Assembly: GCA_013398955.1 (NCBI GenBank) | Contig: VWPU01010305.1 | Location: 310,001-374,000 of the forward strand | Direction: 5' to 3' | Source of the DNA: Callaeas wilsoni | Taxonomy: Eukaryota; Chordata; Aves; Passeriformes; Callaeidae | Length of the DNA: 64,000 nt | In this document: positions 48,830 through 59,985 of the stretch, in pieces | Layout of the letters: each line of letters begins with the position of its first letter | How positions within the stretch are numbered: the stretch's first letter is position 1 | Program-made: the position numbers and the translations under genes | The notes under the pieces: generated by a model | Seen by the model: the letters and a program-made list of their open reading frames with translations, nothing else | The model's database searches: none | What the model was told of the DNA's origin: nothing

Positions 48830-50200
48830 GACAAGGACCAGATGAAAACAGCTGGCTTATCGCTGGTTTTCTTTTTTGCATTTTGTTGGGTACATAAACT
48901 TCATGCGAGGTGTGCCCTGCTGTTTATGCCCATGCCAAAAAGTGTCTATGTTTTTAAAAGAGAAAAGAAAAAGTGGGGTAACTGTGTAAATGGCCTTTTG
49001 AGGTCTATGCTGACAGGTTTTCACAAGCCAGTTACTACTGCTTTTGTACTGCCAGCCTAGTTAGAAGTTCAAGTTAATTCTATGAAGCTCCTTTTCCAAA
49101 GTAGGATACAAGAACAGATAGATGTGCTTTGCAGTTTTAAATTGCTGTTTCTTTAAAAGGTACTGTTAATGTACACAAATAAATAAATTTATAACTTAAT
49201 ACTTGGGTAGCATGAAAAGTTTGAGGTCTTAATATCTTTTACTTGTGTAAAACGCTAATTTTACCAGCAGCAAGTACTAATTTACTTGTAAGCAAGCTGT
49301 GTTTATCTCTGCATACTGAAGTTATTTGTCCAATAGCCTGCAGTGTGTGTACACTGCTGCCCTAGCCCAGAGCTACCTGTGAGACTGTGAGAGGCAGGAG
49401 GGGCTGCAGGGTGTGCAGGCAGAAGCCAGGTAGGGACAGGCAGGGAGAGGGGAAAAGGCCAGGCCTTTTGGCAGCAGATCAAATCTGGGTGGATTGATTG
49501 TATCATGACACTTTGACACATAATTTAATTGTATGTTTGTAAGTGAACAGGCAACTGCTGTAGTTTTGCTGTGAGTAGTGCTCTTGGTGTGGCAGAGCTT
49601 TGAATTCATTGATATTTTCAAATAAATCTGAGAGGAATAATGTGCTTCTCTAAGATAATTAAGTTCCTTTTACCTTGGAAATCATTATCTGAGAAAATAG
49701 ATGGAGTCTTAACTGTTGAGGTAACTTCAGAACTGCCTTGTTGTCCTGCTTGGCCTGATGCATGTGTGTGTGATGATAAGTACAGTTGGTGAAAGGCATT
49801 ATTAAATTTCACAACTGAAATGTGTGTCTTGGATGACCCGAAAAACAGAAACCAGAGGAAATAGCATGTAGAAAAGCATGTGAGAAAAGTGAAGAGGCCT
49901 TTGATCATGAGAGAGGTGGAGATGAGGAAGAGGCATAATGCTCTGTGTTACGAGCTGCAGCTGGGTATGTGAGAGCGACGCGTGGTCTGTGGCAGCACAC
50001 CTCAGCTTCTGTAGGTTGATAGTGTTCTTGTATGCCTGAATACACAGTGGTGCTTGATAATTTTAATGGCTTGTTACATGATGCTGCAAATGTGATTCTT
50101 GATTAACTTACGTGCCCCAGTGCTGAGTTGTAGTTACAGTCTTTCCTGTACATTTTCCATTGGAGCAAGGCCGAGTATTTGGGTTGAATTATGGATGAAA
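48830..50200. other. AT-rich unique DNA, possibly start of a long intron
   Basis: No repeat family or exon recognised. The plus strand shows T over A and G over C: the line 49561-49620 has T 26, A 11, G 16, C 7. That is a pattern of sense-strand intron sequence. Confidence 0.4.
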
Positions 50201-50900
50201 TGTTGCTGGCCAGTTCATTTCTAGTTCACTATAGGAAACCTGAGATGTCATCAAATGTGTATTTCTTAATAGGAAGCCACGTATTATTTTCAGGCAGATT
50301 TAGTTTTATTGTTACCAAAAAAACTTGACCTGTCTTTTATAGAAAGTTATACTGTTGTATTGTTGGATGGGTTGTGGGAATGTGTATTGATGCATGGATC
50401 TCAATTATTTTAATTCCATGACACTATCAGGAACAGGCATATGACTATAATAATGCAATTCTCTTTAACACAGTCTGTAAAAATGCATTGATTTTATAGC
50501 TCCCCAAACTGATTACATTAATATCTGTGCATAATTAGTTTACACATTACTAAATTACTGACAGATTAAAAGTGAAATAGTGCAGTTCATACATGGCCGC
50601 ATAACTGCCAGAAAGGAAATTAATATGGATTCAAATGGTCCTTGGAGACCTGCACTGAAATAGCAGAAATCTATAAAGACTGCTTGCGTTAGGAAATTTC
50701 CATCACCAACATGTTTGTGGTTGATGCTTTTCTAAGTCTGTTAATATGGGTAAAATTTAGTACAGGAAATGATGTTTGAATGATGCTTTTGCTATTACTA
50801 GCTCAAGAATGTGTTTATTAAAAGTAAATTCCTGACTTAAATGGCAATTACATCGCATGTGAATATGAATTTTTAAATACCTTTTTAAGTGTTCCTAATG
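50201..50900. promoter_or_regulatory. Candidate conserved non-coding element
   Basis: About 700 bp of repeat-free sequence with many homeodomain-type cores and ordered words such as GCATAATTAGTTTACACATT, ATAATGCAATTCTC and GGAAATTAATATGGATTC. By texture it is among the best enhancer candidates in the window. It lies 1.5-2 kb downstream of the CpG island, so it could be an intronic enhancer. Confidence 0.35.
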
Positions 50901-51990
50901 AAGTGGTAGTAGCATAGAGTAGCTACTACTTAAGATGCGTTTTCAAATTAAATTGTTTTTAGAGACTATAAAAATTGAGAACTTGCTCTTAGTGCTTCTC
51001 CCTCAGGCCAAACAGACATTGGAGATAACCTTGTATTAAAACTCGATCTGTTTATACAACCTCAAACTCCTCCAGACAATTTTCTGTTTTTAGAAGAGTT
51101 TTGACATAAACTGTGCAGCCTAGCTTTATGTAGAATTCATCAACAGTCTATAGGCTTTTACTCTTTGGATACGTCTTGATGAACACTGGGTTACTTGGAT
51201 GCCGGTTCAAGCTATCATTATGGAAAGAACTGTAAAAAGAAATGGCTGTGTTTCCTACAGATTGGTTACAGCAGAAAGTTGTGTAAAGATGCTTTTTTTG
51301 CCTTTTCCTTTTTGTTTTTTGTTTTCATTTTCTCCTCAACCTCATTAGACCTGGGTGAAATACGACATCGAAAGAAAGAAAAGAAGTGAGAGACTGATGC
51401 AAGCACTACTTTTTGTTGTAGGCTTTGGCGAAGGCTGGGTGTGACCTCAGTGAAAGGGTAGCAGTTGTTAGTTGAACAGGACAGCAAGGGTGAATTGTTA
51501 GCACAGAGCTGCAGCCACAGTTACTGTCTACAACTGAATACAAAATGGAAATGCAGATGAATTTAGTCTCAGTTGTGCCTCTTGAGGCACAATGCCCTCC
51601 AAGGTCAACCAGCACGATGTACATAAGGATCTGGTTTCTTGGAAGTCTCAGTATTTATAGCTTCTATTGCCTTTAGCAGAAGCTGTGGAGGTTGGTGGCT
51701 GACAACTCTAAGCTAAAGCCATGTTACAAAAGCAGAGCAAATCTGTTTTGGGGAGACAAAGATTGCTGCTGCTTCCCTTCCTCGTTCCTTCTTTAGTGTA
51801 GCATTTAGTTCACTCTTTCTTACTGAGCCTCAAAAAAATTAAATTTATGTGTATATAGAAGATTTGAGAAGACAGTACTAAATATGCCTCTTTTCTAGTG
51901 TTCCTGTAGTTTCTCAAGTGGGTTCATTTTTTCTTTTCGAGAGGACTCTTTTTGGTTCTTTTAGAAACATTCTTTCTCTAAAACTAAACT
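50901..51990. other. AT-rich unique DNA, no gene seen
   Basis: No repeat family, RNA gene or supported exon. A T-rich low-complexity stretch lies at 51293-51335. Confidence 0.6.
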
Positions 51991-51991
51991 T

Positions 51992-52411
51992 ACAGAATCA
52001 TGGTATGGTTTGGGTTGGAATGGGCCTTAAAGAATTAGTTCCAAGCCCCTGCCATGGGCAGGGCCACCTTCCCCTAAACCCAGTTGCTTAAAACACCATC
52101 CAAGCTGGCCTTGAACACTTCCAGGGATGAGGCAGCCACAGCTTGTCTGGGCAACCTGTGCCTGTCTCGCCACCCTCAGTGTGAGGAATTTTTTCCTTAT
52201 AGCTAATCTGGATTGAATTTTTTCAGTTTGAAGCCATTACCCCTTGTACCTCATTGCTATACACCCTTGTAAAACGTCCCTAAGTCCCCTTCAGGTGCTG
52301 TAAGGTGCTCTAGATTTCCTTGGAGATGTCTTTCCTCCAGGCTAAACAACCCGAACTCTCTCAGCCTGTCTTCATGAGAGAGACCTTTCAGCTCTCTGAT
52401 CATCTTCAGGG
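51992..52411 (-). mobile_element. CR1 LINE, 5'-truncated 3' end
   Basis: Read on the minus strand, the element starts in the last part of ORF2 (KMIRELKGLSHEDRLREFG, then LFSLEERHLQG), matching the conserved CR1 C-terminal 'EDRLRELGLFSLEKRRL' segment. It runs through the typical CR1 3' end to its terminus at about 51992, where the plus strand reads CAGAATCATGG...GGGTTGGAATGGGCCTTAA. Frameshifts and stops make it inactive. 5' truncation is normal for CR1 and no target-site duplication is evident, also as usual. Confidence 0.92.
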
Positions 52412-54763
52412 ACAAAGTTCAAATGATACCTGTTTAGAGGTACCGGGTGTTTATTAAGGATGTGTTACTTGCTTTCCCTTGACTGGTAACAAATATGTGG
52501 CTTTGTTAAATATGGATGATGTTTACGTTCATGACTTCACATGAAGTTGCCTGAAGGTTGCATTCTGGGAGGAGATAGATTTCATGTTTAAGTTAAGAAC
52601 AATTTTCACATTGTGATCTATTTCACTGAAGTAGTCATTGTGACTTGTTAGAACTATATTTATGTTTATGTTTGCATGGTAAGTACTTCAAATTCAGCAG
52701 TCTTTGCTGGAATTAATCAGATGTACACGCCAATTTACTTTCTGGATTTGGAATTAAGGTGGATCTGTGTGAAACATGATGATTTTGTTTGTAAGTATTT
52801 TTTGGTAACCGTTTCCATGAATTACAACTCGTGCAGTGAGATGCCATCTGGGAGGTCTGCCAGGTTTGTGCAGTTGGCAGACCTGCTGTGTGTTACTGTG
52901 GCACTGCTGCTCGCCTGGCTGAACCAGCGGGAAGTGCTTCACTTCTTGCCAGCTGCTGGTGCACTTACTGTCACACTGGCCTTGTGGGCAAAGCAGTGGC
53001 CAAAAGGTCTAGGAGGACGAGAGGGCTGCATGTGGATCTAAGAGACCAAACTTTATGGAGCTTCATTTTTAGTATTAGATATTAGGAAGCAGAATGAAGA
53101 TGAACTGTAATTTTGTTTGCTTGTTCTTTAAAATTATTTGTAGGAGTAGAAACTTCTGTTTTCATGGATAGGAAACTTCTGCAAGGTAGAGCTGTTATTA
53201 TTTGCTGTATTAACAAATACGTATTATGCACCAGGTCAGCCCTGTGTTCGAATGATGTTACAACTGCTGTAACTTCCTTGTTTTAGGCAGAATTTTGAAA
53301 CAACTGTAATGCTATATTAAAGTCTAGATATAGTTTTAGTGACATTGTCAAGTAACATTTAATGCAAAAAGTATTTAACATGACCAGCTATCTTACTTAA
53401 AACTACTTTGTGGATTTTGAATGCTTTGTTTTGGCAATGAGTATACATTAATAGTGTTATTAACATTTGAGTAATTCCTACTTTAGATTCACATCCAGTA
53501 AATCACTCTAAATGTTAGCCTTGATATACTTTTCAAAGTTCCTTTGATTTTTAGTGATAATGAGTCTCCTGGAATTTTTTTTTTTGTCAAAGAGAAAAGT
53601 TTTGTTTACATATATTGCATGTCTTCATAGTAAGTGTAGTGAAATAGGAAGCAAGATTAGATTAGTACAGTTTTACTTATTACATTATCCATCCATGACT
53701 GTATAGGTCTTGAAGTTGTATCTTTTCTACAGAGATGAAGCTACATATAAACACCCCTCATCCCCAAGAAAAAAAAAAAGCAACAAAAAATAGCTTTCCA
53801 CTTTTTATTTATTATGAGCTTTACACTGGTAATGCAGAGTTAAGATTGCTTAGAAGCTGGTCACAAAGACTGTTTCTGTTTAATGAGGTATGTGGGTGTT
53901 GGAAGAATTGTGAAACATTAGACTGCAGTTTCCATAGATGTTAATTTGACATTTTTACAGGAGTATTCTTTTTGCTTGTCTGTATCAAATGGATCTGAAA
54001 TTAAGTAATTATTTTGTTTTAGAATTTTGTTTGCTTCAGTACATTCTGGTTTTCATATGGTCTCTTGTAAATCTCATAGAAAGGTCGCTGCATTCAGGTA
54101 GTTTGAGCATCGTCGTTTCACCAGTTCTACTGGATTCATCACAAGTCCTACAGCTTTGTGGGTTTTCCTCCTTGTATTAACTTCAGGAAACCTAAGATCA
54201 TGAAAGCTGAGTTTCTTACAATAAGAGGGCAAATTAAATTGGCCGATCAGTGTTTGCTGCTAAAGCTGCAGAGCTTTCCCAGGTGATACATGATTAATGT
54301 TGTCCTGAATGGCTGACTTTCAATTTTCTAAGTAGCATGATCTTGAAAAGTGTGCTGGCTGACAATTGGATCATCGTGGAATAATCTTTCCCATAAGAGT
54401 TAATGTGTTAGAGGGGGCTGTGTGTATGGACCGCATTGTGCACAGTTGAAATACATATATGGATACTTGGACCATGAAGATGCAGTGGTAGACTGTCAGG
54501 ACTGTCCCACTTGACAAAGTGGAGGGCAGAGTGGCCTTTTAATGGCTGAATTTTCACTGCCTGGAGGTGCTGAATGCTTTCTAAAATAAAAATCCAGGGA
54601 TGCTTGTTCAGTCTTCTACAATATTCTGTCTAATAATAATGCAGAACCCTGAAATGTGGATGGAGATAATGTTAGAATTTATTGCTGTTTCATGAGAGCT
54701 ACCTTCATAAAATGTGTGAAAGCTTGATTCTTGTTAAATTATCACTGAATTCACATCTCCAAA
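52412..54763. other. AT-rich unique DNA, no gene seen; strong hairpin at 52.85 kb
   Basis: A 10-bp perfect stem, AGGTCTGCCA at 52853-52862 and TGGCAGACCT at 52875-52884, encloses a 12-base loop within a small GC-richer patch (52830-53030). No repeat family or supported exon was found elsewhere. Confidence 0.5.
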
Positions 54764-55058
54764 GATGGAGGACTTTGTACAGGAGCATGTAGTGACAGAA
54801 CAAGGAGGAATGGCTTCTAACTCAAAAAGAGTAGGTTTAAGTTAGATGTTAGAAATAAATTGTTTGCTGTGAGGGTGGTGAGGCTCTGGCACAGTTGCCC
54901 AGAGCAGCTGTGGCTGCCCCATCCCTGGAAGTGTCCAAGGCCAGGTTGGATGGGGCTTAGAGCAAGCTGGGATAGTGGAAGGTGTCCCTGCCCATGGCAG
55001 AGGGGTGGAACAAGATTATATTTAAGGTCCTTTCCAACCCATATCATTCTATGATTCT
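54764..55058 (+). mobile_element. CR1 LINE, 5'-truncated 3' end
   Basis: Plus-strand CR1 remnant. It covers the end of ORF2, where VRVVRLW in one frame matches the CR1 motif 'VRVVRHWNRLP', and then the standard 3' end with AAGGTGTCCCTGCCCATGGC and TTTCCAACCC, closing on ATTCTATGATTCT at 55046-55058, the CR1 octamer tail. Frameshifts break the reading frame. It is oriented opposite to the CR1 at 52 kb and includes a stretch (54764-54870) that the 52-kb copy also covers. Confidence 0.93.
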
Positions 55059-57270
55059 GCTTTTTGTTCCCTGGATAACTCTGCATGTAAACTACTGAGT
55101 ATTTTGGTATTTTTGGAGGCAACTTTTTTTTTCTCTTGAAATTAACCATTACATTAAAAATAAATTTAAAAAAACCCACAAAGAACTTAGTGAAATGACC
55201 TAGTGACCTAGTGTTACTGAACTTTTTTCTTAGGCAATGTTTTTTAACCTTTGTAAGAAACTGGCTATATTTTTTTCTGTCTTGCTGTGCTTTAAAGAGC
55301 AAATGTTTGGTATTTACAAGTTTGTTTTCCCTTTGGCTTGAAAAGAGTTACATCAGTGATTTCACAGCTGCTTTGAAAGTTAATCTTTTAAGGCAAAGGG
55401 AAAATGAATTAAATTGCACTTTTTCTGTTTTTATTTTTTCTGCTGTTACTTAAGAATGATGAGAGCAGTTTTCTGGTATCTGTGAAATAAATGTAGAATT
55501 TCCCTGCCTTGCCAAAAGTAGTTAATCTTTTTTACATAATAGTTTTATCATTTATTTATATGAGGCAAAGTGGTCTTCTAATCAGAGAATTTTTAAAAAA
55601 AAAGGGTAATGCCAGAATGGAAACATGTTTTATGGATGACAATTTTTACAATTCAGTCGTAGGTCCATTCAGCATTTACTGAAATGGGTGAACATTGAAT
55701 ATTAAGTTACGTTTGCAATTATTTTGTTTTCTTTAATTGTTTGAGTAAATTTTGAAAATGTATTTCACTTTTCTAGATGTAATTACTGACTTACTCTTTG
55801 AGTTCTTCAAAATAAAGGGGCAGGTGAAGATTGGAAAATACAAACCAAGGGTTATATTGGCAAAGCTTTGACTTTTATAATTTGCTCTATGACTTGATTA
55901 TAGCATTGTCTGTAAGTGTTTGCATAAAAGGAAAAATAAATAAGCACTAGGGAAATTGGTCTGGTATTGCACTGTTACCTCTTCCTGCCCCAGTTCACTC
56001 TGCGGGACCTATTTCAAAATTTCTTCTCTTGTATTATGTGTAAGATGAAGGGACCTGATCTTTTTCTTACAAAAACAAGTGGTAGAAAATAGAAGCGTGC
56101 TTCTGTTTATTCTAATATTGAAATTGTGTAATCTGGTCTGTGTAAAACCATATTTACAGCTGTTTGGCAAACGAATGAAGGAAGTTTGCAGCCTAAGTAA
56201 CAAACTGCATGGACACAGCCCTCCGTTAAGAGTTACTTGTGTGAGCATATCAGATTTCCTGGAATGTAAACCACATAAAAATATATATGTATTTGATATG
56301 CTGTAAATCTCATTAAAGCACTGAAATGAACCCAGGTATTTTTTTATATTTTCTTCTACTTAGCAACATTTGTAGCAGTACTTTCAAATGTGTGGCTGCT
56401 TTCTGTGCATTTCCTTATGGTAAGGAGAAACTGTGAATACTTGTTATTATACTTTTTTCTTGCAACAATATACTTAAAACTTGTGCCATTCAGACTCCTT
56501 CTCCTAATGATGCTGAATACGCATCAGTAGGCAACATAAAGATGCAAAGTGTAATTTTAGGGGCTCTAATTACATTTTGAATTCAAAGCACACCACAAAA
56601 ATTATTTGAATATTTTCAAGAAAGTCGAAAATCCTACAACTGCTCCACTTCTACTAAATCCCTGCTCCTCTGAAACCAAGAAAATGAATATTCAATATTT
56701 TTTTCCATTTGAGTCCCTTGACATACTATTGATTCACTTTATTTTCCCAACAATTTCTGACAGATTTCCCAATGTGGATTACTTATGTGCTTTGATATTC
56801 ATTTTGTGACTGCCTTTGAAAAGCACATAAAATTAGAACTGCAGCAACCTGTTCACTGGAGCTACAAACCAGTGAGCACAACCCTTGGAATCACTGTGTT
56901 CACTTCTACTGATGTGTGCAGTGGACTTTCAGCATCCAACATACTGAGTATTAACTGATGGCACAAAGTGTTGAAGATGTAGGAATTAATTCATTGGCTT
57001 ATGACAACATGATTGAAATAAATACAACATCTTAAAGAGCATCGCTTCCAGGTTCCATCCCAGCATGGCATATCTCAGTTCTGTTTAGCTGGGACACTTT
57101 ATGTACCCTTTGGGTAGAACTGGCCCTTGTCCATTGCTGGATGTTCCCTTTTTGCGAAGGGATTCCTTTCATGTGGAAGTAGGTCTTCTGCTGGCTTCCT
57201 CTTAGACATGGAAATGTGCACATGAACTCTGAAAATCCTTGAAGCTGGCCGGTTCTTGCCTTGATACCTA
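55059..57270. other. AT-rich unique DNA, no gene seen
   Basis: T-rich on the plus strand (line 55201-55260: T 26, A 16, G 10, C 8). No repeat family, RNA gene or supported exon. Confidence 0.6.
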
Positions 57271-57285
57271 TGGTGGTGGTGGTGG
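57271..57285. repeat. (TGG)5 microsatellite
   Basis: Five uninterrupted TGG units inside a slightly GC-richer patch of unclear origin (57030-57300). Confidence 0.85.
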
Positions 57286-57790
57286 AAAAGGTTGACCTCA
57301 GCAGCATGGATTCCTTATAAATGTGTGTCTGGAATTTTCTGCTGGTGAAGATGACTGGTTTTCTTATAGTAATAGCTTGGACTGGCTACGTGGTGTTTTC
57401 TGCTCTGGATTCAGATAAAATGCGTTTTCACTAGGAAAATTCAAACTTGTATTTCTTGGACCCAACCTTCCTCTTCCCCAAAATCTCTGAAAATGGATGA
57501 TGCAGTTAAACACCATGAAGAGTCAAATTTTCTACCCTTCAACAGGGACTAGTCAAATCCTGTACCTCCACAGTAAATCACAGCACTTGAAATATCTGTG
57601 TGGGTTTTAACTTTTTTTTTTTCCTACCTGGTTGACTTCATAAACCTTTAGCAATTTTCTTAATCTGAGATTAGCCTGGTATGAAGCATGACATTTTGCT
57701 CAATATATGATAAATATATGCAAGCAGTTGAGATAAAAATGAGATTTGGGAACTGAGAATTTCTACCTATATACTTTTGGAGTTATTTTA
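57286..57790. other. AT-rich unique DNA, no gene seen
   Basis: No features recognised apart from a T10 run near 57612-57621. Confidence 0.6.
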
Positions 57791-57892
57791 ATTTTTTTTT
57801 TTTTTTACAGATTTGAGAGCATTTGTGAAAACACTGGGAAGATCCTCTGTAAGTGGAGAAAACTTCCTAAGAAGTTAGCAAAACAGTAAGTC
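57791..57892 (+). other. Candidate exon with two alternative donors
   Basis: T15 (57792-57806) followed by ACAG gives a strong acceptor at 57810. Two good donors follow: CCTCT/GTAAGTGG at 57848/57849 (38-nt exon) and AAAACA/GTAAGT at 57885/57886 (75-nt exon). In the 75-nt version one frame is open, reading FESICENTGKILCKWRKLPK and continuing; it needs a two-base incoming phase, the phase supplied by the candidate first exon ending at 48652. In the 38-nt version another frame reads LRAFVKTLGRSS. Neither product is recognised. The T-run could also be simple slippage. Confidence 0.22.
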
Positions 57893-59825
57893 ATGTAATT
57901 AATTTGTAATATTTTAATAACTGAGATGACCCAGGTCCAGTCTTGTGGGGACACACATTATAGGAACACCATTTTAAATGTAAACCAAAATTTAATACCT
58001 GCAGCCATGTATTAGTTAAACAATCAAACAAAGAGAAGTTCCTCAAACAGCAAAACCACTGTGTGAAGACAGTGTTTGTGTGAATATCAGGCCAGAATAA
58101 TGTTAAGAGGTTCTCACTGATCCTGATTTTCAAAGCTTTTAAAACTTTGTTCTTACTGGGTTTTTGAGCTCAGATTTTTAAAAGCTTTTTTCTAGGCAGT
58201 TCCTTCAATTTTGGAACCAGATTCACTGGCTCAAGTGAGGCCATTAAAATTTAGTAATTCTTTTTAAGCTTCTTTATGAAGGAGGTTCCCAACTGGATTA
58301 ATTCAAATTACTACCTTGGCAATACCTAAGCACCTAAATGCTAATGTCATTACTGAGAGTTCTACCTTGCATGGAACCTGTATCACAGGTATGCTTATGT
58401 AATGTCCAGGTCCCAGGATACCATGATGATCACCTAGCTATATTTTATACTTAATTTTTAAATTTGTGATGTATTCTAAATCAAAAAGAGGAACAGTTTA
58501 GCAACAGACATTTAGCTTTTAATCTGTAAAATACGCTGTTATTAAATTGGGAGAAGGGAAGGAATGTGTAGGAATTCAAGGAGAGGAAGCAAATCAAGTG
58601 AGATTGATGTTTAATTTTGAAATTGAAATAAAATCAAGAAAGATACTATATTGAATAATTCCATTTCTTCCGTTTCTGGACCAGGTTATTAAATTAAAAG
58701 ATTTTTTCTTGAAGTTTCCTGAAACCTAACAGTTTTGTAGAAATGAACTCACTGTTGCCTTTAAAATAAGGCTGTTTTCTGCTTTATGGTGAGAACGTTC
58801 TGGCAAGCCATCCTTGGGGGTTGATTTAGTTTTGTAGTCATCTAGATGAACTTACATTGACCAACAGCAGCTGCTACTCTGGACTTAAAATTGCTGAGAA
58901 TGAATACAGAACTCTGAGAATGCATACAGAACTCCCAGGTTCATGGCTCACTAGTGTTTTCCAGGTTGGTGACACAGAAGTGACTTAGAGCAGTTGTGTT
59001 GACAGTATGTGAGGGTGTCTGTGTGTCTATTGCTAAAAACTTTTTGATTTTGTCATTCCAGAGTAAATGTGGGGGAGAGCTAGAAATCTGAAAGGTATTT
59101 CAGTTCTGTGAGCCCTAGGAAAATAAGCAATGGTTAGAAGAGAAAGTTCTTATTCTCCCGAGAGGGAAAGGTATAATGCAGCATCGGCCTTTATTAGAAG
59201 CCAGGGAAGCCACACAAGCAATCGTTGACCGTGGGGCAAAACTCTCCAGGAAAGGAGGATTTATTAGTTTTGCTCCTTCAGAATCTGGTCGGTTTGGCTT
59301 GGAAACACATTTCATTTACCTGAAGTAGAAACTCCTGTTACTGTGGGAAAAGCACAGAAACTGACTGGCTAGATTAAAAAACTTGATATAAATAATGCTG
59401 TGAAATGTGCATGCTCTTGTGGAAAAAGGCCGGACAACATATGTTCATTCTTTCTCTCTCTTGCCTGTATGTTCACAACTGTTTATTCACAAAAAAGCTG
59501 CAGTTTTGGAGAGTAAATAGCTCATTGATATTGTCAGAAAGTAATTCCACCATCTCAAATCCTGTGCTGGCACCATTAGGTTATTTCTTAGAAAGTTTAC
59601 CTACCCTAACCTCCTGCTCTGAGCAAAAGTGGCTTCCCAGTTGGACAGAGTTCCTAATGATTCATCTGTCTGAATTCAGTAAATCTCAGAAGCTGGAGAT
59701 AACAAAGTCTCTTTAAGTGTGTGTTCTAATTATTAAAACCTGTTTCTTCTAAAGCCTGCAAGACTTTCTGCAGAACTGCTGCCTACTAAATTGGTCCTTA
59801 ACCAGCATTACTGCATGAAACTGAT
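57893..59825. other. AT-rich unique DNA, no gene seen
   Basis: No repeat family or RNA gene recognised. The open frames at 59115-59315 (minus) and 59405-59716 (plus) lack splice support. Confidence 0.6.
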
Positions 59826-59985
59826 ATTCCAAAAGAAGTTCTTTTCTCTGTGAGGGTTCTGTGGTCCCATTTTTCTGACTTGATGAGATCCCTTTGAATA
59901 TAAGGTGCTTCCATCCACAAGCAATTTGGCATCATCTGCAAACTGGAGGATACCCAAGTTGGATTTCTGCTTGGTCATGTGAAAT
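59826..59985 (-). mobile_element. Ancient CR1 LINE relic (reverse transcriptase core)
   Basis: On the minus strand one frame reads LGILQFADDAKLL, carrying the RT catalytic A/FADD box in the CR1-style context ('TLSKFADDTKLGG'). After a frameshift a second frame reads IQRDLIKSEKWDHRTLTEKR, matching the CR1 'IQRDLDRLEKWAHRNL' segment that follows the catalytic box. Order and spacing agree with CR1 ORF2. The copy is short, frameshifted and much more diverged than the elements at 52 and 54.8 kb, so it is an old dead fragment. Confidence 0.8.

Noticed and set aside
48653..49060. 135-codon plus-strand frame leaving the CpG island
   Set aside because: It runs from GC-rich island into AT-rich DNA with no domain. 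It is likely chance, and it begins exactly at the better donor candidate.
54817..55302. 161-codon minus-strand open frame
   Set aside because: It lies largely antisense to the plus-strand CR1 3' end and its product has no family resemblance. It is a shadow of the repeat.
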